Below, piece by piece: positions 10,601 through 21,867 of a stretch of 64,000 nucleotides of DNA (position 1 is its first letter; each line of letters begins with the position of its first letter). The position numbers and the translations under genes are program-made. The notes under the pieces are model-generated. The model was not told the DNA's origin. It was given only the letters and a program-made list of their open reading frames with translations, and did not search any database. Source of the stretch: Hysterangium stoloniferum (taxonomy: Eukaryota; Basidiomycota; Agaricomycetes; Hysterangiales; Hysterangiaceae); contig WHVD01000062.1 of the NCBI GenBank assembly GCA_015178975.1, positions 434,001 through 498,000 on the forward strand. The letters are read 5' to 3'.

Positions 10601-12646
10601 CTATACTAGGTGTCGAAGAGCATCTGGGATGCCGCCCCAAGCTTCCTGTGAGGATCCCCCAAGGTCCAAAATGAGGTTTCCCCATCGTTCCCTTTTTACT
10701 CTGAAGGATTCAGCTATTCTCGCCCGAGTCAAATCACTAGAATTCCTGTACAAGGAGTCGGCCCATCGTCTGTAGGCTTTCTCTCTGCAACGAACGACTG
10801 CGCGGACACTAACCGGTGGAGCGGAAATCCGTGCGAGAAGAGGAGCATTGGGGAGGGGAAACGAAGATGCAGGAAGTGAGGCAGGAACGTGTGGCTGCAT
10901 GGTGGTCTCTGTGGGAGGCGTCAGGACGAGGGCCTCGAGTAAATCTACTAAGCCAGCAATAGAGAGGACATTTGCTGAGTCTGGGGGCAGACGGTGAAGC
11001 TCCACTATGATGTGCCGGAACATAGAGAGTTTAATCTCCTGTGCTGCTCGTGCAAAGTTCTTCCCCTCTGTGAGATCCTCGAAGGAGAGATAGAAATCCT
11101 CCATTATCTCCGACAACGGAGCCAGACCACGACAACCCTTGAGGCTCCCTTGAAGGACCGGTTGCTGAAGTACTGGCACGAGCTGTGATAGCACCCTTCT
11201 GACAGGAAACTGTTCGGAAGGGTAGTTGACAGCTACTCGCATCCAGAAAGTTGTGGATACGGGCTCAGTGAGGGGAACTGGGCTGTCAAGGACGGGAATA
11301 GGGGATTGTTCTCGGAGAGGAGTGGTGGCTTTCTGCATCTCCTTCGCCTTTCTGCTTGCCATGGGATCGATGACGTCCGGTGTAGGGGGGTCCAAATCGA
11401 CATCCATTCGCTCTGGTGGAAGGTCCTGGATAGGGCTACCCAAGGACACGCAATATGAATACGGAGAGTCGGGAGGGATACCTGGTGACGGCGGAAGTTG
11501 GGTCGGTACCGGTATAGCTTTCGGGGAGGGAGAGAGATGAGGCGCCAGAATTGGGGAAGGTTCGCGTTGGGCTGAGGGAGTGTGTGCCGGGTGGAGGATG
11601 GGAGGGGGCCTCGACATCCCAAGTGAGGTTGGGACCGGTACAGCTTTTGAAGAGGGAGGTAAATGAGGCGTTAGAATCGGGGCTGAAGGAGTGTGTGTAG
11701 GGTGAATGATGGGAAGGGGCCTCGACGTTGGCGAGAGATGTGGGACCGGAATCGTGGAAGGTTCGTGTTCCAGTGACTGTTGACTAGGGCGGTGACCCCT
11801 CCATACTCTGGATGACGGTCTCCGCGTTTGTCTTTGGTTGGGGTCGCTGGTTACGAAATGAACTTTAGACGGGAGAAGGAACCCTTCATGGCAATCCTCT
11901 CCCAGAGATCGGATGCTATACACGCCATTCCTGTTCTCATCCTCCTCCTCATCCTCGTCCGAGGAAAACTCAATTGGTCCCCTACGGTATCCCTTTTCTT
12001 GTTGGGGCAGTGTTTGACCGTCCCCTCGGGTAAGAACTATGCGTTGCAACTTAATGCGTCGAAGTAGCTCCCAGTCGTAAAAGATGGTACCCTCCTTCTC
12101 CTTCCAGCTCTTGGTTCCCGTCGTCCTAATACAAGGCGTCCCACCCTCGCTATCATCGGTCTCCGCAAAGTCGGCCCATTTCTCTCCCGCGGGGGGAAGG
12201 ATCGGCATGGAAGCTCTGTTTCCGCATTGCGCTCTGTACTCACGCCGCTGCCACTTGGAGGGGACTCCTTCTCTTGCTCCCCTCGCCTCCTGTTGACTTC
12301 TATACTCAGCACGCCTTTCTCTTTTGCGGGTGAGTCTCCTTGTGTTGTGTTCTTCCATGAACATTTCCTGCTTCCGCATGCTAGCAGCGACTTCCTCAGA
12401 TGACGGTCTGACGGAGGGGCCTAACGGCTTGCTCCAATCCGTACCGGTATTTTTCCCCGGCTCATCACCAAAGGAGAAAGTCGACAGGGGGGTTGATTCT
12501 TGGGTACCCCAATTGCTCTCGACATTGTCTGTACGAGGCACATGGGTGATGAATCCCCCACTGGTCGTGGATGTACTGGCTGTCGGGGCTCGTGGGACCT
12601 TTTTGAACTTAGGGAGGACTTGCTTGTTTTGTTGGAAAGGGAGCAT
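10601..12646 (-). CDS. Extra ORF of unknown function between integrase and 3' LTR of G2
   Basis: An intact 681-codon frame lies downstream of the integrase chromodomain, where gypsy elements usually have nothing or, in errantiviruses, an envelope. I do not recognise it. The N-terminal third is basic and arginine-rich (RRLTRKRERRAEYRSQQEAR) and followed by an acidic run (SSDEDEEEDE). The middle is proline-rich with an imperfect ~40-residue duplication built on PHLSP/PHLPP, IHPTHTPSA and ILHPAHTPSA. The last ~200 residues look globular and largely helical. There is no signal peptide or obvious membrane segment, so it does not look like an envelope protein. It remains open while the neighbouring pol is broken, which hints at more recent constraint. 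It could be a nucleic-acid-binding accessory protein or a captured host gene. Confidence 0.6.
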   Translation of the reverse strand: MLPFQQNKQVLPKFKKVPRAPTASTSTTSGGFITHVPRTDNVESNWGTQESTPLSTFSFGDEPGKNTGTDWSKPLGPSVRPSSEEVAASMRKQEMFMEEHNTRRLTRKRERRAEYRSQQEARGAREGVPSKWQRREYRAQCGNRASMPILPPAGEKWADFAETDDSEGGTPCIRTTGTKSWKEKEGTIFYDWELLRRIKLQRIVLTRGDGQTLPQQEKGYRRGPIEFSSDEDEEEDENRNGVYSIRSLGEDCHEGFLLPSKVHFVTSDPNQRQTRRPSSRVWRGHRPSQQSLEHEPSTIPVPHLSPTSRPLPIIHPTHTPSAPILTPHLPPSSKAVPVPTSLGMSRPPPILHPAHTPSAQREPSPILAPHLSPSPKAIPVPTQLPPSPGIPPDSPYSYCVSLGSPIQDLPPERMDVDLDPPTPDVIDPMASRKAKEMQKATTPLREQSPIPVLDSPVPLTEPVSTTFWMRVAVNYPSEQFPVRRVLSQLVPVLQQPVLQGSLKGCRGLAPLSEIMEDFYLSFEDLTEGKNFARAAQEIKLSMFRHIIVELHRLPPDSANVLSIAGLVDLLEALVLTPPTETTMQPHVPASLPASSFPLPNAPLLARISAPPVSVRAVVRCREKAYRRWADSLYRNSSDLTRARIAESFRVKRERWGNLILDLGGSSQEAWGGIPDALRHLV

Positions 12647-12994
12647 TATAGCACGATAAAAGTGGTGAAGTTGAAGATAGAGGGAAGGGCTGTAGATAGG
12701 TGAAGGACGTGGTGTGAAAGATAAAGAAAATTTATGCGAATTTACGTGTACTTTTTTTTATATATATTGAATTGAAACTCCGCTCGGTTGGTCGTTAAAT
12801 AAAATTCATTAATTGTGGCCGGGTTTTGGGGAAATGTGTCCGCTGCCAATTAATGGTTGTCCCAATCGACTGAAGGGATAGAAAAATGAAAAAGAATAAA
12901 AGCCAACGAGATGGCTCACTGAATAACTGAGATATTTCTGAAAGGAAGTTACAAAAGAGAGGGAATAGATGATTCCTTGAGCGCATATATCCCG

Positions 12995-13896
12995 TTAAAT
13001 GTTGAACAGCGCCTTGTATGCCCTCAGAAGTGCCGGAGCATTTCTAAGGTCAGTGCTGCTTAACCACGAATCCTCCTCGGGTCCATAACCTTTCCAGCGC
13101 ACCCTAAATAGCAGACGATTTCGCTGTTTCCTATGTCCAACAATAGCTTTGACTTCATATTCTTCATGATCTGATTTCAACTCTCTTAGGTTCTCAAGTT
13201 GGGGTCTCGGACCTAGCTTGGAAGGAGAGGGTTGATATTTCCGCAGATGATCCCGATTAATGACTGGATGCATAGGATACTCCGGGGGAATCTTAAGCCT
13301 AAATACTTGAGAGTTCAATTTCTCAAGGACCTTGAATGGTCCAATCCGTCTTTGTATTAGTTTCTTTCCCGTTCCCTTGACTTCCACCAGTTCGAGGGAG
13401 TGGGGGTTCACCAATACAAAGTCTCCCTCAGAGATATCTTCTACAGGTCTTTGCTTCTTGTTATACGCTCGTGCTTGAATCTCTTGGGCTCGAGCGATTG
13501 AATCCCGCGCCATCTGCCGATGATTTTCTAGCTCGAGGATCCATTGGTCGGCCATAGGGCTGTCTGATAGTTCTCTAGGAACTAGGGGCTCGTCACCTCC
13601 TAGGACTCGAGACATTCCTCTTGGAAGGTATCCCATTAATAAGAAGGCTGGGGCGTAGTTTGTGGAACTGTGAACAGTCGAGTTGTATGCGTGAACAACT
13701 ACTACCTCAATCCACTGGGACCAGCTTTCCTTAGCAGAGGCACAATAGGCTCGAGCATCTGTTCTATGGTCGCATTCATATTCTCCGTTTGCCCATCCAT
13801 TTGAGGATGATGAGCCGAAGATACCGCAAGGGTGGTACCATAGATCTTACAGACTTCCCTGCCAAAACCTGCAGGTCCATCTCTTATCCCAGTCAC
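12995..13896 (-). pseudogene. Integrase C-terminal part and chromodomain of G2
   Basis: The frame at 13896-13702 carries the integrase core segment HHPQMDGQTENMN. A second frame, 13636-12995, has the GPY/F-like FKVLEKLNSQVFRLKIP region and ends in a chromodomain (VRWKGYGPEEDSWLSSTDL). A frameshift near 13740 separates the two and another near 14020 separates them from the upstream pol. Chromodomains target integration to heterochromatin marks in characterised chromoviruses. Confidence 0.85.
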
Positions 13897-14016
13897 AGAT
13901 TATTCGAGAGGGCAGTCCGAAGGGGCTTGCTACCTGTTTGACAAATATTCGTGCAAATCCTTCAGCCGTAAGGTTCGAAAAAGGTAGGTATTGTAATAGC
14001 GTAACGCGTCAATTTA

Positions 14017-17000
14017 TCAATCGGCGATGAAGACTGCAGAATACGAATCCTTTCCTGAATCGGGTAGTCCAGTGATTAAGTCCATAGAAACTACCTCGAA
14101 TGGCCTAAAAGGTACGTCAGCCGGTCTGAGGGCTCCTTGACGAGCGGTGCGATAGACTTTGGTTTTTTGGCAGATGTCGCAGGTACACGCGTACGACACG
14201 CAATCTTGTAGCATTCTTGGCCAAAAGAACCAGTCTTTCATCAGGTTGAACAACCGCTGGCCTCCGGCGTGTGCTCCCTCAAAAGGGTTATCATGTACCA
14301 ACCTTAGAATCGAGTTAATCATAGTTCTGGGTACACAGACTCGACTTTTCCAGTCCGAGTCGCGAAAGTACAGGAGTCGGTTTGCTCCCACGAAGTAGTG
14401 AGAAGGAGTAACAACCGCGTTGGGTGAAGGGGTATCTAGAGCGTAGAGATTCCTGAAAACGGGGTCCTTTGAATAACCCTCTAGAAATTTCTTTATATAT
14501 CCCTCCTCGATGCTGATTAGTAGCTGAGGATGACGCAATGCGAAGTCAGACTCGTCTTCCTGGTCATTCCTTATTGCATTATGAGAATCCCATTCTGACT
14601 GTCGGACCTTTTGAGTTACTCCGAAAGGTTCCATAGAATCGAGTATGGTAGAGAAGACCGCCTTCTTAGCGGGTTCGTCCTTCCATAGTTTTTCCTCAGT
14701 ACTCTTGTCCAGAGAGGTTGAGGTGATAGCCTGCAAATCATCTCTAATAGGGCTCACGAAGGCTGGTACCCGAGGGAGTCTGGACAGTGGATCCACGTTG
14801 CTGTGAACTCTCCCTGCTCGATGCAAAATCTCGAGACCTGGAAATGCAGCGTATATCACCCCCCATGCGGCTAGTCGACGATTAGTGTTCTCGTAAGATC
14901 TAGCCCATTGCAGAGCTGCATGGTCCGTAATGAGCAGAACATGTTCACCTTCAATTAAAGGTTGAAAGTGGACTAGTCCCTCCTTTGCTGCTAATGCTTC
15001 CCGTTCAGTAGCAGAATAGTTACGCTCAGCACTTTTCAGTGTGCGACTCCAATATGCAATGACTCGTTCAACAGTAACTTCGGTCGCCTCAAAAGTGGAT
15101 CCCCATGAATCTGACCACTCAATCTTGGGCTGTTTGGTTTTGTACCGATGAACAAAGGATGGCACATCCTGCGCATGGTCAAAAGCCAACTTGGCTTGGG
15201 CATAGATTTTAGTGTCCACTAAGTCTCCTAAAGCCATCTTCTGGACTTGTTGGAGGCAACAACCCAAGGCAAAATCCGAAGCATCCGTATACAATCGGTA
15301 GGGCATCCCACTAACTGGATGTCCCAGCACTGGAGCTGATCCTAATGCGGTTTTAACATCCTCATAAGCTCGGACATGTTCAGCAGTCCACATCCAAGGT
15401 GTTCCCTTTTTTAGGAGCGAGAATAAAGGGGACACCATCTATGAATAGAATGGTATATATGCTGAAAAGTAAAGGACCATTCCAAGGAACCGTTGTAGAT
15501 CAGAAACCTTAGTGGGTGGGGCCAATTCCAATATAGCGTGAACTTTTTCTTGGTGGGTTGAAAAACCCAACCTAGATACTTTATGACCCAATAACAATAT
15601 CGAATTATATCCGATAAAACATTTCTTGGGAGAGAGAGTGATACCGGCCGAAGCGATAGCGCCAAGCACCTGATTCAGGTGAAGCAAATGATCATCCCAG
15701 TTCTTAGAGAATATGACTATGTCATCGATGTAGACTAAACAAAAAATCCACAAGTAGGGTGCTAAAACTGTTTGCATGACGCACTGAAATGTGGAGGGGC
15801 CGTTTCTGAGCCCAAATGGCATCCTTTTAAATTGCCACAGCCCTCTATGGGATCTAAAGGCTGTTTTGGGCTTATCGTCCTCCAACATTTCTAATTGAGT
15901 AAACCCGGCTAGCGCATCGAAAGAAGAAAGAACATTTGACCCCGACAGTGCCTGCATAATCTCCGATTGACGTGGTAAAGGGAATTCGTCTGGAACAGTG
16001 AGATGATTAAGTTTCCGATAGTCGATGACCACCCACGGTTTACCATTGCGATATACTACAAAGGCTGGCACTCCCCAGGGGCTTTTAGATGGCTCAATGA
16101 CACCCTGTTCGAACCAGGTATCCATTTGCTCGTCTATAACTCTCCTATTGGCAGGGGACGAAGGAAACATAGGCATGGATATGGGCTGGGCTCCCTCTTT
16201 CAAGGGGACAGGGACTCTACATTCCACTTGCCCTAACCGTCCGTCGACTCCGAAAGCCTTAATGTTCTCAGTCAAAACTGATCTGAGACGTGGCAGGACC
16301 TCCGTTGGTATATCCAGTCCCAAATTGACTAACTTGTGAAGATCCTCTGAGGCAAATTTCTCATTGTCAGCCACTGCAGCCGTCTTACGACCAGGCGGTT
16401 CGAAATCGTCCGCAATCTCCGGTTCAACAGGTGGCTTAGGCCTTTCTGAGGCGACTTGTCGGTCCTCCTCAAGTTGAGAGAGACTTTCGATAAGGTGTGC
16501 GATCTTGGTCGCACCTGCTACCATTAAACCTTTCTCCTCAAGTGACCTGGGCTTGTGAGCCCAACGAGCGGGGTCATGAATTATCCCTATTGTCTCCCCT
16601 CGTCGGATAGTCTTAGGGGTTAGCGATGGATTGGCTAAAGGTACTGCCGCACTATTCCTTGAAATTGCCATGATTGGTGTGGCTAATATCGAACCGTCCT
16701 CGTTTTGCAGTACAATTCCTTCAACAATCCATTCCTCACCCTCTAGATCTTCAACAAAAATAGGCACTAGTCTGGCTGACTCTGGATCGATAGTGAAATC
16801 CTCCAAGGCTCGCGCGACTCTTTCAGTACGCACACCTTTATCGGGGAGAGAGGTGAGTTTGGATGACTCCTTCTCATGCTTCCTGAAAGGGGCCTTATTG
16901 ACGGTGAAGGTCAAAGGTTGAGGTTCCTTAGAAGAACTGGCTGGAATAAAACCCTGTCGTCCCGGGAGAATAAGTCTAGATCCCAACAGCTGATCTCTTA

Positions 17001-19248
17001 GAGTACCAATTTCATAATTAATATGGAAGTCTTCTCCTAAAAGAATTGGCACCGTCATTCCTCTAACGACATAAGTTTCTGCCGTGAACTTCAGTAACGT
17101 TCCACTGTCGTCCTCCAGGTAAATGGGAATATTAACATATCCGATAACCTTAGTGTTACCCGTGAGCTGGATTAGACGTAACTTGAGTCCTTGTTTCAAC
17201 TTATATATGCCCTGCAGCCCCTTGTAGAATTCCTCCGATATAAGGGAAAGATCCGCTCCCGTGTCCATTTGAATTTTAACGCGTTCAGGTGAATTGGGAG
17301 TTCCTACATGACCGAAAACATGGAGCACTGCAACTCCTATGCTAGAGTAACCACTGGGAGGATCCCGTTTTCGATAAAGGATCGTAGTATCCTCCTTCAT
17401 CAGACGACTGGGACGAGGGTATTGGATTCGAGGCCTCTTACTTTCCTTGCACAGGGACAAGATTATGTTCCTGCGTTCACTTCGGCAAGGAACATGCTTC
17501 GAAGGGGAATCCAATACTGGATCATCGTCGCTGTCCTCCGAATCCGAGTTCTCATACAGTAGTAAATCGGGGGGGTTCCCGGGATCAAACGGGAAAGTGT
17601 CAACATCAGCTCCAGGTGAACAGAGCGAATTCGAACTGATTTGTTCGTGAGAATCTCCAGTCTGACAGTAGTCCTCGGTCAGGCCTTCAAGGTCCTGCCG
17701 ATGAGCACTCAGCCGGTCTCCTTTTTCGAAGAAATCTGCAGCGAGTATGGGTACATAAGCTTCAGACAGAAGAGCTTCACCAGTCGTTCGATTTTCCTCC
17801 CTCACTAATTTGTCTCCGACATGGGGCGAATAAATGGAAACAAAAGTCAATTCGTCATCAGAGCTATTTACTTGTCCTTGTATAGATAGTCCATGAACCG
17901 CTTCATATAACCTTTGCTGCTCAGCTTCCTCCGACATATCCTGTGCGGAGCATTTGTTGATAGAGACATAATGAGACATTTTGCCAGCTTGAGGGCAGTC
18001 TATCTTAAAATGCTCCGGACTTCCGCATATCCAACATTCCTTGGTGGGTTTGACCGAACTCCTCTTGTTACTCCTCTCGAAGAACATTTTTCCGTGACGC
18101 TTTCCCTGTTTTGGATCAGCGACGTCCGGAACGGTCCTTCTCATCGAGCCTCTCTCGTTAGTCTCACTAATGAGAATATGGTTAGGTGAAGAGGAGTCGC
18201 CGGTGACTCTAAAATCCAATTCTTGACCCTCCGATAACATTATGCGCGGTTTCTGGAACCTGTAACGTTCCCGGTGTGTTTGGACCCAAGCATTAATCAG
18301 AGCTTCTTGCAGGTTATTAGCATAAGTCTGTAAACTCATGATATCATCGATGGGTTGTCCTTGAAGAAGGTAGAGCCATTCCGTAGGCAGCGTGAGAATG
18401 AGTCTGCGTGTCTCATCCCCTCTGTCCTGGTGGAACCCGTACAGGAAACGATAAAGTTTAACTCTCCATTGGATATAGTGGACGGGTGTCTCACGATCGT
18501 GACCAGCCTGTCGAAATTTCATAGCTTCCCATTCTAAGGCTAAGGATTCACGCCAACGAGTTCCAAGCAATCCTTCGACAATACCCCAAAGAAACGACCC
18601 ATGAGATTGACTGAATTCAGTACGATGCTCACGGTCTAAGGTGCTCCACCAGACCTTAGCATGCCCCTTGAGTCGTCTTGGCAGAGCAACTCCTAAGATT
18701 GCACTCATAGAGTCTGATATCTCCGCGAGACTCATGATGTCCATGATATAGTCCAGGGCTTCGGATTGAGCTCCATCGTATTCAGGGAGATCAGACCATT
18801 TGATCTTAAGGTCGTTGGTGTTAAGAGTGACCTTCTTGTCCTTAGGTAAGTCATCAATAAGCACGCTAGCTCGAGACCGCATCGGAGTTCGAAAAGGGGT
18901 ATTAGGCACTCCATTGTGGCGCTCCGCATGTCCTGAGTTCCCTCCCCGGTCTGAAGTATTCGAACTCCCGGATGAATCGCTAGGGGGTCCTCCTGATGGC
19001 AAGAAAGGGTTTGAAGCGATCGGTAGAGAATGGCGGGGACCATCTGGATTAAGCGATCCTCGACCAGCAACTGGGCCAGCTATGCCCTCAGTGAATGCCG
19101 TGGAGAAGGACGGTCGACCCTTGTTGGTGACTGATCGGTTTCTGAGAGTGGTCACTTCATTCCTGAAGTTAGGGCTGTTGGAGACTCCCTCAAATGCGAC
19201 GCGAGAGCGGTGATCTTCCTGAAGAGACGTTAGGCCCGGTTCCATCAC
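14017..19248 (-). pseudogene. Gag-protease-RT-RNase H-integrase polyprotein of G2, one in-frame stop
   Basis: The frame runs from an ATG at 19248 to 14017 with a single amber stop at 15441-15439. The G1 copy has a tryptophan there, so a TGG-to-TAG change is likely. In order, the protein shows a serine-rich N-terminus, a capsid-like segment, a zinc knuckle (CWICGSPEHFKIDC, near residue 400), an aspartic protease motif IQMDTGADLSLIS, RT with FQFK-type palm and CLVYIDDIVIFSK, RNase H (YTDASDFALGCCLQQ) and the integrase HHCC domain (CDICQKTK). It then shifts frame near 14020. It would replicate and integrate the element if intact. Confidence 0.9.
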
Positions 19249-20270
19249 GATTTGTCTCTCGATCTCTGTCGCGTTCAGAAGTCGACACGGCTGGGGTTGA
19301 TGGAAGGGAGCGCAGACCTCAATCCTCTTCTCCTGAAGGCGTTCTTGTTACGATTGTGTCGCAACCCTATCGGCCCCGAGGTTATCGCCACTTGTCAACA
19401 TTTCAAGTCATCCTCTCGGAAACCATTGGCCCCGAAGCTGACGAATGTTTCGCGACGATCAAACTCCATTTACGCCCACGTCAAATAACTCGTATTGTCT
19501 GGTCAAACTTTGATACGTCCCCTTTATTATGTTGATCCGTTCAATCTTATGTTTCGCATATGTCTATCTATATTTGTAGTCCTCGAACCATTTCCTTTTA
19601 TCGTAATCCCGCTCTCGGTTATCATCAGCCTCCGAACTAATCATAAACTTCCCGTTCCTAGTCAAGCTTATTGTTAATACCGTGTTCCGCCCTTCTCCCC
19701 ATTAGTATTTTCCAGACGCCTGTTACTGGTATATGAACCCGCTGTAATTGTAGTTACTAGGTAATCAGAATATCGACTCAGAATACCCTCATACGTCTGT
19801 AGCAGTCTCATACTAGAAGAACCCCCTTCTGCCTTCGCGTGCGCTCGCCCATTCTCGGCCCGATCCCTTGGCCCGACACTTGACCTGTCCTTCGGTTCCG
19901 ATCGGTATCTCACCGAAAGGTCCTTCTTAGGATATAGTCTTCACCTGTCCGAAATTTAAGGACAACCTACGGATATTTGCGAGGGCGCAGCACATAAGCT
20001 GAAGCCAAGTCCTTCCGATCGGTCCCCGTCGGCCACCGACATTAGTCAGTTTCCAGTTCTTAACAGTTCTATCACTTGCGTCCTCAAGTCCAGTGGAAAA
20101 TCCTCCAATATTACGGGACAGTTGAGAGAATGCAGAAAACGAGTATCAGGGGACCCGTTTAAGTTGCAAATGAACGAATTGGTCGTGGAGATAGGCGAAT
20201 CAGGGACCTGGATCGAGTCGTTATAGGGGAGGAGTACCTCTAAAACCATCTTATCAAGTCTTCTTTGGTT

Positions 20271-21146
20271 TCACTTCAACTGCCCCCTTAAAGTGAGGTA
20301 TGCCAGCGATAGATTTGGCGTGACTCCATTGAGAGACTCCTCCAACATACGGATGTACATGTACTGGTAGTCAACCTTAGGCACAACATGATCTCCGCTA
20401 AGCAGGACATGCAGGATCTGCAACACATCATCATGCATACGAAGTGCTTCAAGGAACAGAGAAAACACCTCCCACTTGAGAATTCTTCTTCCTCCTTCCA
20501 TAGTGGTCATCACCTCATTCGACCATTCAGGAATCGATTGGGTCAAATCCTCAAGGTTCCCTGGTCGCATGAATAAATCCCGCGCCGATAAAATCGCTTG
20601 ATAACACCCTAACCAGACTGCTACAGTCTCCGGTAGAATAGGGTAATCTGTACTGTACTCCTCCATGAAGGGGGTAACCTGATCCTCGGGGATTCGATCG
20701 GTGTAGTACATATCCCATTTGTAGTCGATGGGCTGGGCGTAAACCATATGACCTCCGAGGAACTGCTTAAGGATGACCTGTCTCGGAGGGAATCTGAGAA
20801 CGGGCGTGGGTGCTCGATTAGGCTCAACGTTAACTCCAGGGGTGTCCAACTGCTCGAGTGATGAGCGTTCCTCAGGTGGATCGGGGGGAATGTTCGTTGA
20901 CGATCCAGCTACTACTCCGGAGGAATCCTCTGGAGGAGGTGATCCTTGAGGAAGCTGGGGAATGTTCGTAGACGATCCAGCTACTACTCCGGGGGAATCC
21001 TCCGGAGGAGCTGATCCTTGAAAAGTCGACGAAGACTTCCTCAGGGTGACGTTACGGGGTGGTTCTAGGTTAGAAGATTTTTGACGAGGCATGGAGCTAC
21101 TCGGTGTTGATGAAGGCCTAGGTGTTTGATTCTTGCCCGTAGTCAT
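20271..21146 (-). CDS. First ORF of G2, gag-like, unknown role
   Basis: A 291-codon frame follows the PBS and precedes the main polyprotein. Its N-terminal ~95 residues are low complexity with a duplicated PPEDSPGVVAGSSTNIP block. The remainder is a globular domain (RQVILKQFLGG, TVAVWLGCYQAIL, ILHVLLSGDHVVPKV) that is conserved in the decayed G1 copy at 4916-4300. Conservation in two elements supports a real protein. It may be a separate gag or capsid ORF. About 1 kb between it and the polyprotein start has only short frames. I do not recognise a domain. Confidence 0.6.
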   Translation of the reverse strand: MTTGKNQTPRPSSTPSSSMPRQKSSNLEPPRNVTLRKSSSTFQGSAPPEDSPGVVAGSSTNIPQLPQGSPPPEDSSGVVAGSSTNIPPDPPEERSSLEQLDTPGVNVEPNRAPTPVLRFPPRQVILKQFLGGHMVYAQPIDYKWDMYYTDRIPEDQVTPFMEEYSTDYPILPETVAVWLGCYQAILSARDLFMRPGNLEDLTQSIPEWSNEVMTTMEGGRRILKWEVFSLFLEALRMHDDVLQILHVLLSGDHVVPKVDYQYMYIRMLEESLNGVTPNLSLAYLTLRGQLK

Positions 21147-21205
21147 TCGCGTGTTCAGGTCTTAGTAGTCAAATAATAAGTTTTTCCTCATAGGAAAAGA
21201 ACGGT

Positions 21206-21221
21206 CCGGCCCGGATCACCA
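21206..21221 (-). promoter_or_regulatory. Primer-binding site of G2
   Basis: TGGTGATCCGGGCCGG on the minus strand, one base after the 5' LTR end, complementary to a tRNA 3' end finishing in CCA. It matches the G1 site except at one position. Confidence 0.65.
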
Positions 21222-21222
21222 C

Positions 21223-21867
21223 TGTGAAGAGTCGATAGATTCTGACCGTTCGATATACGAAGAATAGTGTTTATTCAACTACTATTAGCAGGTATTGACC
21301 GTACAGTACAATACCGTAGATTACTAGACAAGCTGTACTAGTAAGAAGACACGCTACGCATCACAAGAGCAACTGTACAGTTGCTCTTGACGGCTAGAAT
21401 GAAAGAATGAAAGAGTTGACCTTCACGGTACAACTTGTAGCTAGATGTAAAATAGATAATCAACGCGAAGCTGAATATCTAGAGTAAAGAAATAATAGCG
21501 CGAGTCGACTATAATGTCGACTAGTGCAAAGACCTTAGATTGGAACTCGACCTTTGCAGTTCGAGTCCAAAGTACGTTAGTATGCAAGAGAATACTACCT
21601 TTAAAGGTAGTTGAGACGTTACCCTTGACACCTCTCGCTATTCGACGTCTGGGTCATTTACGAGGTGGTGTCTTGCTGGGTAAAAGTTGTCTATCCTTTT
21701 GGTGCCGAGAGCGCCCATACGTATACACAAAGCTTCGAACTACAAAATAAAGGTGTGCTCGAAATATAGAAAGAATATAAAGAAAGAAAATAAAAGATAA
21801 ATAATAAAGTACTATAATCCAACTATTATTCCTTAGTCCAATTATGCATATATGCATACCCTTTACA
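21223..21867 (-). repeat. 5' LTR of G2
   Basis: 645 bp, partner of 9930-10575. On its right side it abuts the fourth exon of the broken gene at 21868-23344. Confidence 0.9.

Larger units (their letters stand above)
9930..21867 (-). mobile_element. Ty3/gypsy chromovirus G2, near full length (11.9 kb)
   Basis: The element has LTRs of 646 bp (9930-10575) and 645 bp (21223-21867). It has a PBS directly inside the right LTR and a polypurine tract directly inside the left one. Internal minus-strand reading frames run in the order gag-like ORF, gag-protease-RT-RNase H-integrase, chromodomain, extra 681-codon ORF. The integrase chromodomain marks it as a chromovirus. The two LTRs differ at roughly 30-35 positions, mostly transitions. 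The pol carries a stop and frameshifts, so this copy is not autonomous. No matching 5-bp duplication is present at its ends (GTGCC on the left, CTGTG on the right). Confidence 0.9.
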
